A stretch of DNA of 64,000 nt from Nemopilema nomurai (lineage: Eukaryota; Cnidaria; Scyphozoa; Rhizostomeae; Rhizostomatidae), in contig ML133436.1 in assembly GCA_003864495.1 (NCBI GenBank), forward strand, positions 1,054,001-1,118,000, given 5' to 3'. The translations under genes and the position numbers were made by a program. The notes under the pieces are model-generated. The model did not search any database. It saw only the letters and a list, made by a program, of their open reading frames with translations, and was not told where the DNA came from. Numbering within the stretch: position 1 is the first letter of the stretch; each line of letters opens with the position of its first letter. Shown piece after piece: positions 1 through 12,300 of the stretch.

Positions 1-1940
1 TATAGAAGTTGTGGTACAGAGCTTCAATTTCTCGTCTTCTTATCTGAGGCGAACTCGCTTCTGAATGTAGCACGTATAAACTATTGTTGTTGTTGTTATT
101 GCTATTAGCACGTTTGAGCACCCAACTAATTAATGATCGATGGTTAGCAGTCGACGCTTCTTGAATTTTCGACTAAGCAGGCGAACAGGAAATGTGAAAC
201 AATATGTGGAAATTGTGTCCATGAGTTATCGGCTATAGGTTTTTCGCTGAACGAAAATTGAAACCACGGAGATGTACTTAATACGTTTGCGATTAAATGT
301 CAAGATTTAACATTTAACAAGATTTAACAAGTGATTGTATGCAAATATCACAAATGACAAGAAACTTTGAATCGGTTTGTTTTTCATCTAGCATAGGACA
401 AAGTACAGTGTACTTCCATTAAGAAACAACTATTGTCAACAGAAATGATTCCCTTTATAACCTCTAAGATGTCTGCACATGACGCCCAGTAACTAACAAA
501 GCTGCTTGCTAGTATGTGTCTCGAGATTTATTTAGTTCTGGTATGTCATACGCATTTAATCACAAATGCAGTTTCTACAAAAGGCTAAAGAATTAAACGG
601 CTAAGTAGATAAAAGGCTAATGAAGCAAAAGACTAAAGCAGTTTCGTAGATGAAATAATCTTCACTGTTTGTTTGTTTCAGTTATCTAATATCGCAAGCC
701 CACCCATTGTGCTTGGTGAGAATAAATCCCCAGATGTACAATGAATTAATTACACAATGAAGCATTGATTATTGCGCCTTCTGTGTGTCAGACTGCTTCA
801 TTGTTCAAGGTTTGATGCTGACGTTTTTGTGACAACAGCCAATGGCTGTCTTCGCATTTTTTGCCCTCTAACTCACAAAAAACAAGCTGGTAGATTTGTT
901 TGGTCATTATTTTTCGTGCTCAGGTCGACCTTTCAGCCACTGTTCGTTCCACCGTCTTCTGCAGCTGGGTAGTGTAGATAGTTTTTCCCCTGCCTGGCCC
1001 GGGAAATACCATTCTTAGTATCGGTAGAGATTGGAGTTTCAGCTCCTTTATCCCGCAGTTCAGCAGCTTGAATTCGCTTCACTTATAGCAGCAGACAATG
1101 AAACGAAAGGTGTGGCTTCCAGCAACAGCTGTGCTTTGTCTCATCTTCTGAAGGCAAATTCCAAACTACGGACTACTCAATAAAGTTGTAACTGCTTTTG
1201 CTCTTAGAAGGGTCCACCTCCCTCCTATAAGTTGAAAGTTTCTCCTGTAATTTTTCATTATAATTTTTATTGATTCAGTAATTTATTGTTCTACAGCTAT
1301 TGATTCATCTCTGTTGCCTTGTTTAGCACCTATGATGTGCCTTATTGTGAATTTGCATTATTATTAGGATATCTGACCCAAAATGCCTGATTTGAAGCTT
1401 GTGAAAAACGATCAATCACTAGAAAATGAGATTTTGAAATCATTTTTCTTTGTTTTTAACTGATACCTCTCCAGAAGAAAGAAAACTCGTTATTGATCAC
1501 AAAATATGTATTTGAGCAAACTTTTTATTGCTAAAAATATGGCAAAAGCTTAAATGTTGTTCAAATTAATGGATAAATAGTCAATGATAAGTCAAATTGA
1601 GTTTCAAAAGGAAATTAAAACTTGATGATGCAACACATGAAAATACTCACAACTTAAAAATATGTACAAGCAAGTTTATATATTTTAGTCACACTTCATG
1701 CAAAACTGATTACAAATCGCAAACATAACTTATTATACATTCAGAAAATGCTCTTTTTATAAATAAAACATTGGTCTTCATAACACTACGAATATTGAAG
1801 AAAAATTAACGAATGATAAGCTGTGGCTTATGGTTTTTACATCAAAACAGGTTCACACTGATTCAGAACCAGTGCAAATTTATGACTGCAACAGTAGAAA
1901 CCTACCTAAATGGAGAATGTTAACTGGTGAAATATTGGTG
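1..1940. other. No supported gene; start of window
   Basis: I see no exon with both plausible splice sites and a recognisable protein. An AATAAA hexamer near 1179 could be the polyadenylation signal of a plus-strand gene lying mostly upstream of the window, but no coding sequence supports this. The right part, to about 1950, probably includes sequence beyond the 3' end of the minus-strand gene that follows. Confidence 0.4.
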
Positions 1941-2115
1941 GAATAACTTTTATTTACTCCTATCCATTTACAATTTATACCAAACAAGATATTGATTTTC
2001 TTTGCATTTTTCTCTGTCAATGTAAAACTATTTCTTCATAGTAAACATTAACCATCAATAGCCCTTGACAACTCTTGCTAAAAGCAGCAACAGTGGTATC
2101 CCTAGCATAAAATGA

Positions 2116-3431
2116 TTACAGTCTGGTATCTTCCAGGACCGTAATAGCAGTCCCGTTGTTGTTGTCAGAGACATCATCATCATCTTCATTGCCAAAATCG
2201 TCATCTTCCATTGACATTTGCTCAAACAGTTGCTGTTCAACAGCTTTGAGTTCTTGTATTTTGCCACCTAAGTGAATAAACTGCCGTGTCAAGTTTTTGT
2301 CCATCACTTTGACCTCCTGCATTTCCTTTTTGAGGGTTGACAATAGTCCGTCAATTCTGGTTCTTTGTTGATCCCAAGAGCGTTCTGATGTTGATCTTAT
2401 TTCTTCCCCAACAACAGATGGCTGTGATGTTGATTGGTGGTTATTTACTCCATTTTCAGTCGGTTTTTCTTTCCCTTTCTGCTCACTTCCAAAAGGGGGT
2501 TTCATTTTGATCTAAAAAAATCAATTATATTGATAAGACATTGGGAGATGTTATCAACTCTTAGATGTTGATAAATGATTATGCTTCCTTTTTCCTTATT
2601 TCTTTACAAACAGGGAAGTTTGAAAACTATTTTTAATCCACAGTTCAATTTCAAAACGAAACAATTGTCCTTAGAATCATAGAGAGAAAAAACCCACATG
2701 CCCTAAGAGATCTTTTATGGAAAAAGATTAGGGATTCTATAATACTACATTTTAACTAAATGGTAAAAATACTTTGCTTGTGGTATTCTTACTTATAACT
2801 CTTGAAGTGTTGATGAGAGAATACTATCGGAAATTAACGTTTTGCTACTCTGCAATAACGGAAAAAGGAAATCCGTACCGGCGAAATCTCTAACGTTGGG
2901 CGATCAGTACCGGCAAAACACTTGAATTGCCCTTGATCATTATGATAATAACTCTTCTACTACACAAATGAACATTTTAGAAATTCCAATTTATTCAAAG
3001 ATTCCCTTACTGGACTTATTTAAGAACAAATCTTACATTTATTGGGTAGCGTGGTGACAACCACAACGCCCAGAATCTATACAATCATCGTTTAATTCTC
3101 TGGCTTTCAACAGGCCAGAGATTAATTAGAGCTATCAATACGAAGAAAACCACACGTCTTTCTCTTAAAACACACCTTGACTGGTTAGGTACAGTGTCGA
3201 GAAACTTACCTTATCAATTATGAATAATTCTAAAACCTGATGATTCAACCTAACCAAATCTTCGGCGAGCAATTCTATCACTTCACTTCCCAAACCAAAT
3301 GTGCTAGTCTGTTCCCATACGAATATTCGTCTGCTTTTATAACGCTCTTTGATGTGACAGTGATCAAACAGCAATTTCCCGCAACGACCGTGCAGATCAA
3401 CAAACATTAAATTGAATAATTGCCAGTGCAT
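2116..3431 (-). CDS. LURAP1/FAM89-like coiled-coil protein
   Basis: The main coding exon runs 2514-2116. From the Met at 2505 it gives 129 aa. Residues about 48-92 form a coiled coil with the pattern LLSTLKKEMQEVKVMDKNLT followed by RQF..LGGKIQELK. This resembles the L-x-x-LR-x-EM-x-x-LR-x-x-D-x-x-L-x-x-Q core of leucine-rich adaptor (LURAP1/LURAP1L) and FAM89 proteins. An acidic tail follows. A splice acceptor (TTTTTTTAG) lies 9 bp upstream of that Met. It pairs in phase 0 with a donor (AAG|GTAAGT) ending an open exon at 3431-3210 whose first Met is at 3431, so a 73-residue N-terminal extension is possible. The extension has no family resemblance and may be 5' UTR; I favour the start at 2505. 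LURAP proteins act as adaptors in NF-kB and actin-motility signalling; that role here is inference. A TTTATT (AATAAA on this strand) at 1949-1954 is a likely poly(A) signal. Confidence 0.6.
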
Positions 3432-3589
3432 GAAATTTCTTGACTTCCTGAAGTCATGGTGAATTTGAGCCTCAGTTTGATCCCGAGGCGATTACGAAAT
3501 GGTAAGAGGGAAATTGTCTTTCCATGCTTTACATCAACCGGACAACACGTGAAGAATTACAGTAGGAAAGTACTTTTGATTCACACGCG
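3432..3589. promoter_or_regulatory. Putative bidirectional promoter
   Basis: Only about 158 bp separate the first in-frame Met of the minus-strand LURAP-like transcript (3431) from the RSL1D1-like start (3590). The two genes diverge. No TATA box is obvious. This compact head-to-head arrangement suggests a shared promoter; there is no direct evidence of transcription start sites. Confidence 0.45.
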
Positions 3590-6500
3590 ATGTCCGGGAT
3601 AAAATCCACAAAACGATCCAGAGAAAGTCAACTAGATGCGGAACAGGTAAGTCAAGCAACTATTTGTCTATTGTGCAGTTGTTGCTTCGTTTTGTGCGAG
3701 TTGCTTCAATGCAATCACCACAGTGACCAAGTCTAATAAACACAAGCGCTTACGTATTTGGTTTTGTTTGATTATCATTCTCTCCCATAAAAGTCAAGAT
3801 AAGACTCGATAGAGGTAAATAGCTTCGCCAAGATGCATATTTCCTATTCTCAGTTTGTTTTATTTTGACCCTAATATTGTGCACGCATATATGTAATCGA
3901 GTGTAAATGTAAATGTGTGTATGTCAAATTTGGTAGTAAAGCCAAAGACTTACCTCTATAATCCGCATAACTCTTGGTTGTGATTTCTAGTTGACAATTT
4001 GATACTCTGCTCTTGATGTTAGGTGGCAAATAATGTTATCAATTACTATTGATTCATAATGTTTTAGGTAAAGCTTGCAGTCCCAGCGTTATTCAAATAC
4101 TTGGAAAAGACACCAAAAGATGAAAAAAAACTATTTAGTGAAGATGCAGCATTTTGGTTGCTGATGTCATTGAAGAAGATTCCAGCTCCTGATAAAAAGC
4201 CAAAATTATTGTGAGCAGATTCTCATTTAAATTTAGTTATAATGTTGTAATTTTCATTTACCTACAGATTTTGATGACAATGAAAACATATGGAAGTACA
4301 TAAATGATTTCCAGTTTAATAAATTAAGCAAGTTAGGGATGAATGAAATTCTTTGGAGATAGTTAAAGTATTTTCTGTGTTGATCATTCATATATAGCTT
4401 GGTTTTTGCATATAGTATTAGAATTTTAACTCAAAACTACATTATATACTTCTTGAGTAATTACTTTTTCGTTACTTCTAAAGAAAAGGCCTCTTTTTAT
4501 TGCATAATTTTCCTCATTTAATCTATGGCACCTGACGCTTCATTTTTGATAAATCCTATGAAGGAACTTAGTATTATTTTATAAACAGTACTGGTATGTT
4601 AATCAATTCACTGATGCTTTGCATTTCTTCTAGAAAAGTGCCAAATGCCTTTAGTGATGGTGCTGAAGTATGCTTGTTTACAAAACTTCCTGGAAAGCGA
4701 GTCAAGGAACAGCTTAAGGAGAAAGGCGTAACCTGTGTGACAAAGGTAGCCAAATAGCAGTTTGATTATTTAATCTTCACAATGGCTAGAAAACATCTTT
4801 TCCCTTGGGCTCTACTATAGTTAGGTGTTAAATAACGCTGATTGGTCAATTATAACCAACCAGGCGCTCTGCTTATCACCCTTAAGTGTTTTTGATCCGC
4901 ATCTGGCTATTTATTCTGTCAGTTTTTGGTTATCTTCTGACGTTTGCATACTCTGAGAAGTGTCTGCCGAAAAAAGTACTTTAAGTATGCGAAAACTAGT
5001 TCCGCATTTTCTAGCCATTGTGAAGTTTTGTACCACAAAGCACTTGTTCATATATTTAATCTTCAAATAGCATTTAATCTTTTTTGATTTATTTTGTATA
5101 TTTTAAATTGCCATATTTTATTTCTTATTGCTTTGTTATTTATTATTACTCTGAAACCACGATTACCCTAATAGGCAAATGGATGCCTGGTTAGATTTAG
5201 TATTTATTTAGTATTTTCAGTATTTGTTTTAGTATTTATTTTCTACCTACCATTTGAAGGTTATTTATAGGACACTAAGAAGCTTTATGCTTATCGAGCA
5301 GTGTCTTGGTCCTTCCTCTCGATATGACCACATCTTGTGTTTCTTTATGCCTGGAATTACAGAGAGCTGGTGACTCTCTTCACTCTGTGTTAAGTTTGGT
5401 CATGCCAGGGACTTGAACCATGGACCCTTGGGTTTTGTAGTCAGTGCCTCGAACAACTGAGCCATCCTTGAACTAGATGAATCTTCAGTTGTCCAAGTTA
5501 CTCAATTAATTCTGAGTTTGTAAGTTTTTGTCATGGATACATCTAAAGGTGCAAAATGTGAGTCATGGGTTTCAAGCTAGGGTGGTGTGAAGGAAAGTCT
5601 AGTAAATATGAGCTAGGTTTATACAGGTAGCTTATTTTTTCCCATCCCAGTCAACCAATATTGGTCATCAGTCATTGACATCTATGTATTACCTCATCAA
5701 GTGAACATTCACTAAACTTAATGGTTAAAATCACAATCTTATCAAGATTGCCAATAGACAGCTCTTCATCTCTGTCTGAGTACTTAGTTGACAAAGTCAT
5801 TGTCCTTCTTTGCATAAAAATTTAGTCTTGTTCATCAGACTTCACCTGGAAGTGTTATTAATCAATGACCTAGAAAGTAAATTGACTAATGCATATTTCT
5901 AAAATTGTTGTGACATTAAATATGTAATCATGTTGATACTTAGTTGAGGTTTCATTTAGATGTGTTGTGCAGTTCTTTTCCATCTACTAGAGCTCCAAAA
6001 ATTTCAAAGACGTTCATTTTTGGAGCATTCTCCTTTTGCATAAAGTAAGACTTGATTTGTTTTTTTTAGGTGATAAGTCTCGCCAAGCTCAGAAAAAATT
6101 TCAAAGCATTCAAAGATAAGCGAACCTTGTGTAGCCAATATGATGCCTTTTTATGTGATGACAGAATCTACCATCTAATCCCGAAAGTCATTGGAAAAAC
6201 ATTCTTTTCACGTAAAAAGTAAGTGCTCCCATTACAGATGGGAATGATTTGATTCATTTTCATCAAATAAATTTATATATATATTTATGTGCAAATGTTT
6301 ACAATTGCTTTTAGAAGAGGAAATTTCCCAGCCCTTGCTGAAGGCAACTCTCATCATTTTCATAATTATTGCTTTTTAATGAAATTAAGGCAAACAATTG
6401 AGAGTAAACTAATTGCTTGTTTCCATGATATTTCAGTGCAACAAATGATATTCCTCCCCATTATTTTTAATATATTTATGTATAAGGCACATCAAAGGAG

Positions 6501-7324
6501 CTTTATTGAGTTATTTTAATTTTTTTATCCAACTTACAGAGAGCCAACACCAGTTGACTTGACCAAATTGAATCTTGATGCAGAAATAAAAAAGGCATTG
6601 ACTTCAACAAAACTTCGACTGGGCAACGGAACATGCAGGTTGGATATAATATATGACAATTTTTAATTTATTTAAACTCCCACCAATCTCAGGTTTGATA
6701 TTCAATATCTTAAAACACAATGCCAGATTTTGGTCCCTTGAAAGTGCCCATAAAGGCACTTATTTGTTGTATTTTTCCTTCATTATCCAAGTTTCTGTCA
6801 TATGGAGTAAGCATGCCAAGTTTCTGAGTTTTCAACAATGTCACTTTACAATGCATGCTATTTCACATGTAAATTAAATTCCTTAAGAACTAATTGATGT
6901 ATAAAGCACTATTGAAAAGGTCTTTCAAAAGCATCTCACAACAGCCTTTGCGGGTTGTCTTGAAATACAAGCACCTCAGAGCATAGCTTGTTAATAGGCT
7001 TTTAAAACACTCCAGACCTCTATGTTATTTGCTTAGCCAGGTACCAGTTCAAAGGAATATAGGCCACCCCAAGACCATTCATGTTCTTTTTTTAGCGCTA
7101 TCAAAGTTGGCCACGCAGGACAGTCCCAGGATGAAATCATTGAGAATATTATTGCTATAGTCAGTGAAATGGCGAAGGAAGTGCCACGCGGATGGAGCAA
7201 CATTCAATGTATTCACCTAAAGACTGCTGAATCGGTTGCGTTGCCTCTCTACAATTCATTACCGGACATTGAAAATGTTATTGTTACTGAAGAATCACCC
7301 AAAAAGAAAACTAAAGAAGCTTGA
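3590..7324 (+). CDS. RSL1D1: Ribosomal L1 domain-containing protein 1-like
   Basis: Six exons: 3590-3646, 4068-4210, 4634-4745, 6070-6218, 6540-6638, 7096-7324. They join in frame to 262 codons plus stop. The protein has an L1 fold. It opens with a basic N-terminus (MSGIKSTKRSRESQ), then LFSEDAAFWLLMSLKKIP, the KVISLAKLRKNFKAF strand-helix, YDAFLCDDRIYHLIPKVIGK (the L1 signature seen in RSL1D1/Cic1/Utp30), GNGTCSAIKVGH, and a lysine-rich end (ESPKKKTKEA). Family members are nucleolar factors of large-subunit ribosome assembly. At 262 aa it lacks the long basic tail of vertebrate RSL1D1 and is closer in size to yeast Utp30. All donors are GT; the exon 5 donor (CAG|GTTGGA) is weak but fixed by phase. 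Intron 3 holds a MITE and a SINE. Confidence 0.88.
4775..5025. mobile_element. MITE with 19-bp perfect terminal inverted repeats
   Basis: The left end, CTTCACAATGGCTAGAAAA (4775-4793), is the exact reverse complement of 5007-5025. The element is about 251 bp, has no coding capacity and lies in intron 3 of the RSL1D1-like gene. I see no clear target duplication. Its interior (CTTTTCCCTTGGGCTCT, CATCTGGCTATTTATTCT, GTTTGCATACTCTGAG) recurs at about 37525-37690. Confidence 0.75.
5270..5467 (-). mobile_element. tRNA-derived SINE
   Basis: Read on the minus strand, 5467-5399 resembles a tRNA. It has an A-box-like TGGCTCAGTTGTTCGAGG and a B-box-like GGTTCAAGTCC spaced as in a type 2-like RNA polymerase III promoter. 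About 130 bp of non-tRNA body follows. It lacks a clean cloverleaf, so it is a SINE rather than a functional tRNA gene. Boundaries are approximate. Confidence 0.65.
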
Positions 7325-8183
7325 TTAAGAGTTGATCCATCCACTAACTATGCTGTCTTCTTTATTAGACTTTTTAACACTTTACTAGACTTGATTCTGT
7401 CCCAAATGAAGTGGCCAATATTTTCACGGACCATGTAAAGGATATTGCCATTTATTTTTAGTGATTCTGGTAAGAGCATTGTTAGCTATGAAAATTTGTA
7501 GTCTTTAAAGGAGAAGTTAAGTGTTATTTTCATTCTCATTATAGTGTACTCATTGCTGGTATACCAATTGTGATAGGAAAAGAAATATCCACCTTTTCAG
7601 CTAAATTTCTATTACCTGCATGAAATTTTCTAGCATTTCTTAACATTACCTACCATTTGCTAGAGTTTTGGGTCTCCTTGTGATTATGTGATTATCAACT
7701 TGTACCTTCCAAGCAACATATATCTTGTCAGATCTGAAATGAATCCTTGTGGTATGGCTCGTGTAAATTGGTAAACTTTCAACAACTATTTTGCATCAAA
7801 CATTCGAAAGTAGAGATTTTGTGACCAAGTTCTGTGCTATAATGTAAGTAAGGGTGCTTTGAAATCAATTGAAATTATTAGCAGATGAGTTGATATCCAG
7901 GTTTTGTGGCCTAGTCTTGTAACCTATGGTTGTAATATAATAGTCAAGTTTAATGGCCTTCAAAGAGTGTACAACTGTTCATAAATGATCCATCTTCTTT
8001 CTTGACTTGAAAAATGTCAAGCACATGGATATGGACAATGGCGGCCCCCAGAGATACGTTTCAAAACATTATGACAATGCCCTTTTAAAATGCAATGCTG
8101 ACAGGATTCCAAAAGCCGGAAAACAAATGTAGACGAATTCCTAAAGGATTGTTTCGTTCGTCCATTCGGTACCTATTTCAGGG

Positions 8184-8423
8184 ATCAAAGTTGTTATTCC
8201 CGTTGCAGTCTCTGAAATCCGGCTTATGCTTTCTAACTATCTTGAATATCTTGTCCAAACCATTATCAAAGAGGCGACTATAATTACTTTGTCGGAAAAG
8301 CTGAAAAAGATTTTGGCTTGCAGAATTTATAAGAGGAATGCCCTCACAACAACAACATCATTCGCTACTCTCAAGAAAAAATGGCTGACATTAGAATGTA
8401 GTTTCACGCGACAAGGAAACCAG
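8184..8423 (+). other. Candidate unassigned exon
   Basis: An acceptor (CCTATTTCAG) near 8183 and a strong donor (AACCAG|GTATTT) at 8423/8424 bracket an open frame. It reads IKVVIPVAVSEIRLMLSNYL and continues EYLVQTIIKEATIITLSEKL, a helical, protein-like composition. I do not recognise it and found no connecting exon in frame. It could belong to an unmodelled gene between the RSL1D1-like gene and LST8, or to a decayed element. Confidence 0.22.
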
Positions 8424-9054
8424 GTATTTCACCGTATTTTTGAAATTTAGATGATTCCTGCTAAGTTTGATTGCATGGGAAACATTGAGTATAAACCAAT
8501 GAATATAGCTGGACGAAACGTTTTTCCTTCTTAATTTTTTTTTTGCTGGTTCCAAATGTGAAACCATCAATGCGATGGTCTCAATATCGTAAAATCTTTA
8601 CAATAAACTGTGCTAGTTTAAGAATGGACTTGTTAAGTATCAAAAGTGAGCTACTGTTAGTAGCAATGTCATCTGATTTGCCAATTGCATACGACAAACA
8701 TGATAGGAAGAAAACTCTTGCTATTTTGCAACAAAAGCTTGGGGCTTGCACCATCACCTTGCCTACTTGTGAAGCGAATGCTCCTTGAAGCAAATGCCTC
8801 ATGACGGCCGCATTTACGAGAATTAGATTATAACGGCCTGGGTCTAAAAGACATAAACAAGATCTTAATTTCGTCCATTTCAGAAATGCTGGAATTGTCA
8901 TTAAAATTTTGTCATACTTTTTTCCATTATTGATGAATCCCGTTTTTAGCAATCACCTTTGTAAAAATCTACCATTCAAGATATGCTTTGGTGCGAAACA
9001 AACACAATTTTGATCTAATTTATGCAAATTGTTGATAAACAGCCCTTTTTCTAA

Positions 9055-9165
9055 AAAATATATAACATATAGTTTTAAATTTTAGTTTTAAATTGATCAT
9101 GTTGTCAATGATTATTATTGTTTGAAATTTTAGTTTGAAATTGATTATATTGTCAATGATTTTCC
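9055..9165. repeat. Tandem duplication, unit about 55 bp
   Basis: Two adjacent, slightly diverged copies share the phrases TTTTAGTTT, GAAATTGAT.AT and TTGTCAATGATT. It is an AT-rich spacer repeat just upstream of LST8. Confidence 0.6.
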
Positions 9166-9388
9166 AATGGCTACTATGTAATCCATCAGATCAGAAAGCA
9201 GTTTTAGAAAGTTTTTTGTTTGTTCCAGAAACCAATGCTGTTTGAACAAGCCACAACTCCTTAATAGAAAGATCCAGCTCCAGGTAGAATTATGAATGAA
9301 ATTCTTCCCCACCATTTGTGTTGTCAAATTAAATGATGATATAAGTGAATTAGAAACTGTTAGCTCACAGCATACTTTGTTTTCAGAC

Positions 9389-12300
9389 ATGGGTGGGGAT
9401 CAAGTCATTTTGGCTACTGCAGGGTATGACCACACAATTCGTTTCTGGCAAGCTCACAGTGGGATATGCCTTAGAACACTGCAACATCCTGACTCTGTAA
9501 GTCGATTTTTTTGTAGAAAAGCCTTTCATGGTGCCAAATATTGTTTGCATAGTTTTTTCGGAGAAAATGTAAAAAAGTTTCACTGGCTACTTTCAGGTTG
9601 TTTCAGGCAACTAGATGCACAAAGTTACTGAAACATGATGGATGAATACAGCTCAATATTTTTAGGTTTACTTTGGTTGTTTCTTACCTGCATCCAAAAA
9701 GCATCTGTTTTCTTTGTGCCTTTTGTGTAAATAATTTTCAGCCCTGCAGGAAATGGAATGCCACAATGACTTACATAGGATCAGACTTGTATATTATAAA
9801 TCATAGGCGAATCATACTGATGGTCTTTTCAGGTAAAAATATGTGAGACTTTTGCGGCTCAGGCATAAGCTAAGAATTTTGACCAAGGTCTTCATGTAGG
9901 GATAAAAGAGAAGCATAACTCTGAATCCCCATTCTCAATATGACCTTCCCATGGCCTAAAAATCTAAAGGGGTCCTATCCAAGGAAATGTCTCTCTGGAT
10001 TGTTCTTTTTGAGTCTCGTGCACTCAAGCCATGAGAAATCATGTTTTATCTATTTGGCGGCTAAAGTGACTTTTTGAGCTTTGCAATATTTGCTGATGTT
10101 TTTGAATGATCAAAGCCATCTTACCTTCAAAACCTGCCATCTAAGATACAGGATATGAAATGATTTTCAGGTGTTACTTGATTTTCACCTGCTACACTGC
10201 TCCAAACTTTTTTAACTCTGCCCTATGCCAAGATCTTTCTGCTAAGATCCAATATTTTATTACAGTCTTCCATTGTTAATTTTAATCTTCCAGATTTATA
10301 TAACAGTATTATCTCACAGTGATCATCTATTTGTGATAATGCATTGAACAACAGCTTTTCTACCTAGATCTTCAAAACCTGCTTGGTTGTAATCTTTCTG
10401 TGATTGCTCAAGCTTGAGTAATTTCATTTGTATTTATCTTTTAGCAGGTGAATGCATTAGAAATAACACCGGACAAACAGCTTTTAGCAGCTGCAGGTTT
10501 GTAATTTCAAAAAGAACTTAAGAGATATCTGTTTTTGTGAGGTATGATGGATCGGCTGGACCGATGGCTTTCAAAAAGAGACTCAGAATAAAATAAGCAA
10601 GAATAGATCAGAGTCCAAAAAAATTGATGGTTCCATGGCTGGGAGCTAGAGGAGGGTTTTGCTCATTAATCTTATATTTTAGAAGGTTTATTAGTAATTG
10701 TTGTCATAAACAATGACAATGATTGTAAACAAAAATTTGCTTTGAGTTGGTAATTAGGAAGGTTTGAGTAATGAGAACTGCAGCTGGAGGAAGGTTTTTC
10801 TGGACTCTGCAATAGATAGTGACTGCCAGACCAGTGTTTCTCCTAATATTTTTAATGTTACTGTGGTTAGGTTTCCATTTAAGACAGCAATTGCACGTTA
10901 ATGGGACTTTGTTCACCAAACTAGCTTCATACAATATAGTGTCAAATACACACTTAAGCCTTGTCTTTTTGATGCTCAACATGACCGGGAACTCTGAAGT
11001 GACTTCTTTTTTCAAACATTCGCCATGTCTACAATGGCTGTAGCCCACACTGGCCCAAACCCCATATAAAAATTTGCAAGGGACTTTTTTACACTCACAC
11101 AGCTTTTTAACCCAAGTTTTTCATTCAATCCATGTTTAGCTCATATTGGCTTGAATTTCATTGCTAAATATCATAGTTTTAGTTAACTTTAACCTTAATT
11201 GTGTTCTAATAGAAGATTTCCGTTTTAAAATCATATTTTCTAGACTTATTAAAACAAGACTTATTATATCATTTATAATAAGCATATTTTCTAGACTTAT
11301 TAAAACAAGACTAATTATATCATTCTAGACTAGAATTATTATATCATTTACATATTAAAACAAGTTTTGTTTTCGATGTAAATACAATAGCTTTGTGCTT
11401 TCTTCCTTCAAATCTAAATTTCCTTCTGGCACAATTGCTACCTTTGATCGAAGAATTCATTATTGAAGATTTGTTCAAGTCTCTTTATTAAGCTTCCTTT
11501 GCCTGAATGTAAAGCAAAATCGTACTTCCTAGGTTATCAGCACATCCGAATGTATGATGTTTCTTCAGGAAACCCGAACGCAGTAAGTTTTAATGTATTC
11601 ATTAGAATCTGAAATGACCTCATAAATTTTGTGTTGATGCGACATTTTTCTTTTAACCAAGAATCATTTCCTTTTCACTCACACATTGATATGATAAAGA
11701 ACCATGTAAAATCACTCGAAGAAATTTAGCAATGATGAAACCACACTCTCTGTTTAGGTTGTCAACTATGATGGAATTTCCAAGAATGTCACAGCTGTGG
11801 GCTTCCAAGAAGACGGGAAGTGGATGTTCACAGGGGGCGAAGATTGCTCCGTTAGGATCTGGGATTTAAGGTAATAAAGAGAATTGGGTGTTACTATGGT
11901 CTGATCTTAACTCAAACTCAGTTTCAGTTAAAAGAATGACAACTTATGGCTGATTCATCAATCAGGACCGTCATCACATGTGTCATATCACGTGCTTTAT
12001 ATAGAGCATAGTATTCGTTCAGAATCTGCTCTTGAAATCCTTTCTCTAAACTATTTGCTTCTGTTCTCTGCACGTATTTATGTAAGTTGGTATGTGCTTG
12101 CTGTATCAGTAGAAAGTTCTTGCACATTTTGTTGAACATTAAATGGTTTTTTCGAGCGAGGGAGTTAGCATTGTTTCATTTTTAATTCGTAGCTCTAAAT
12201 TGTTTCTACTAACAGATCACGAAATCTCCAATGTCAGCACATTTTTCAAGTCAACTCTCCCGTAAACACAGTTGTTTTGCACCAGAACCAGGTCAGAATT

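Noticed and set aside
5399..5467. Functional tRNA gene
   Set aside because: A-box and B-box are present, but stems do not form a clean cloverleaf and a SINE body follows.
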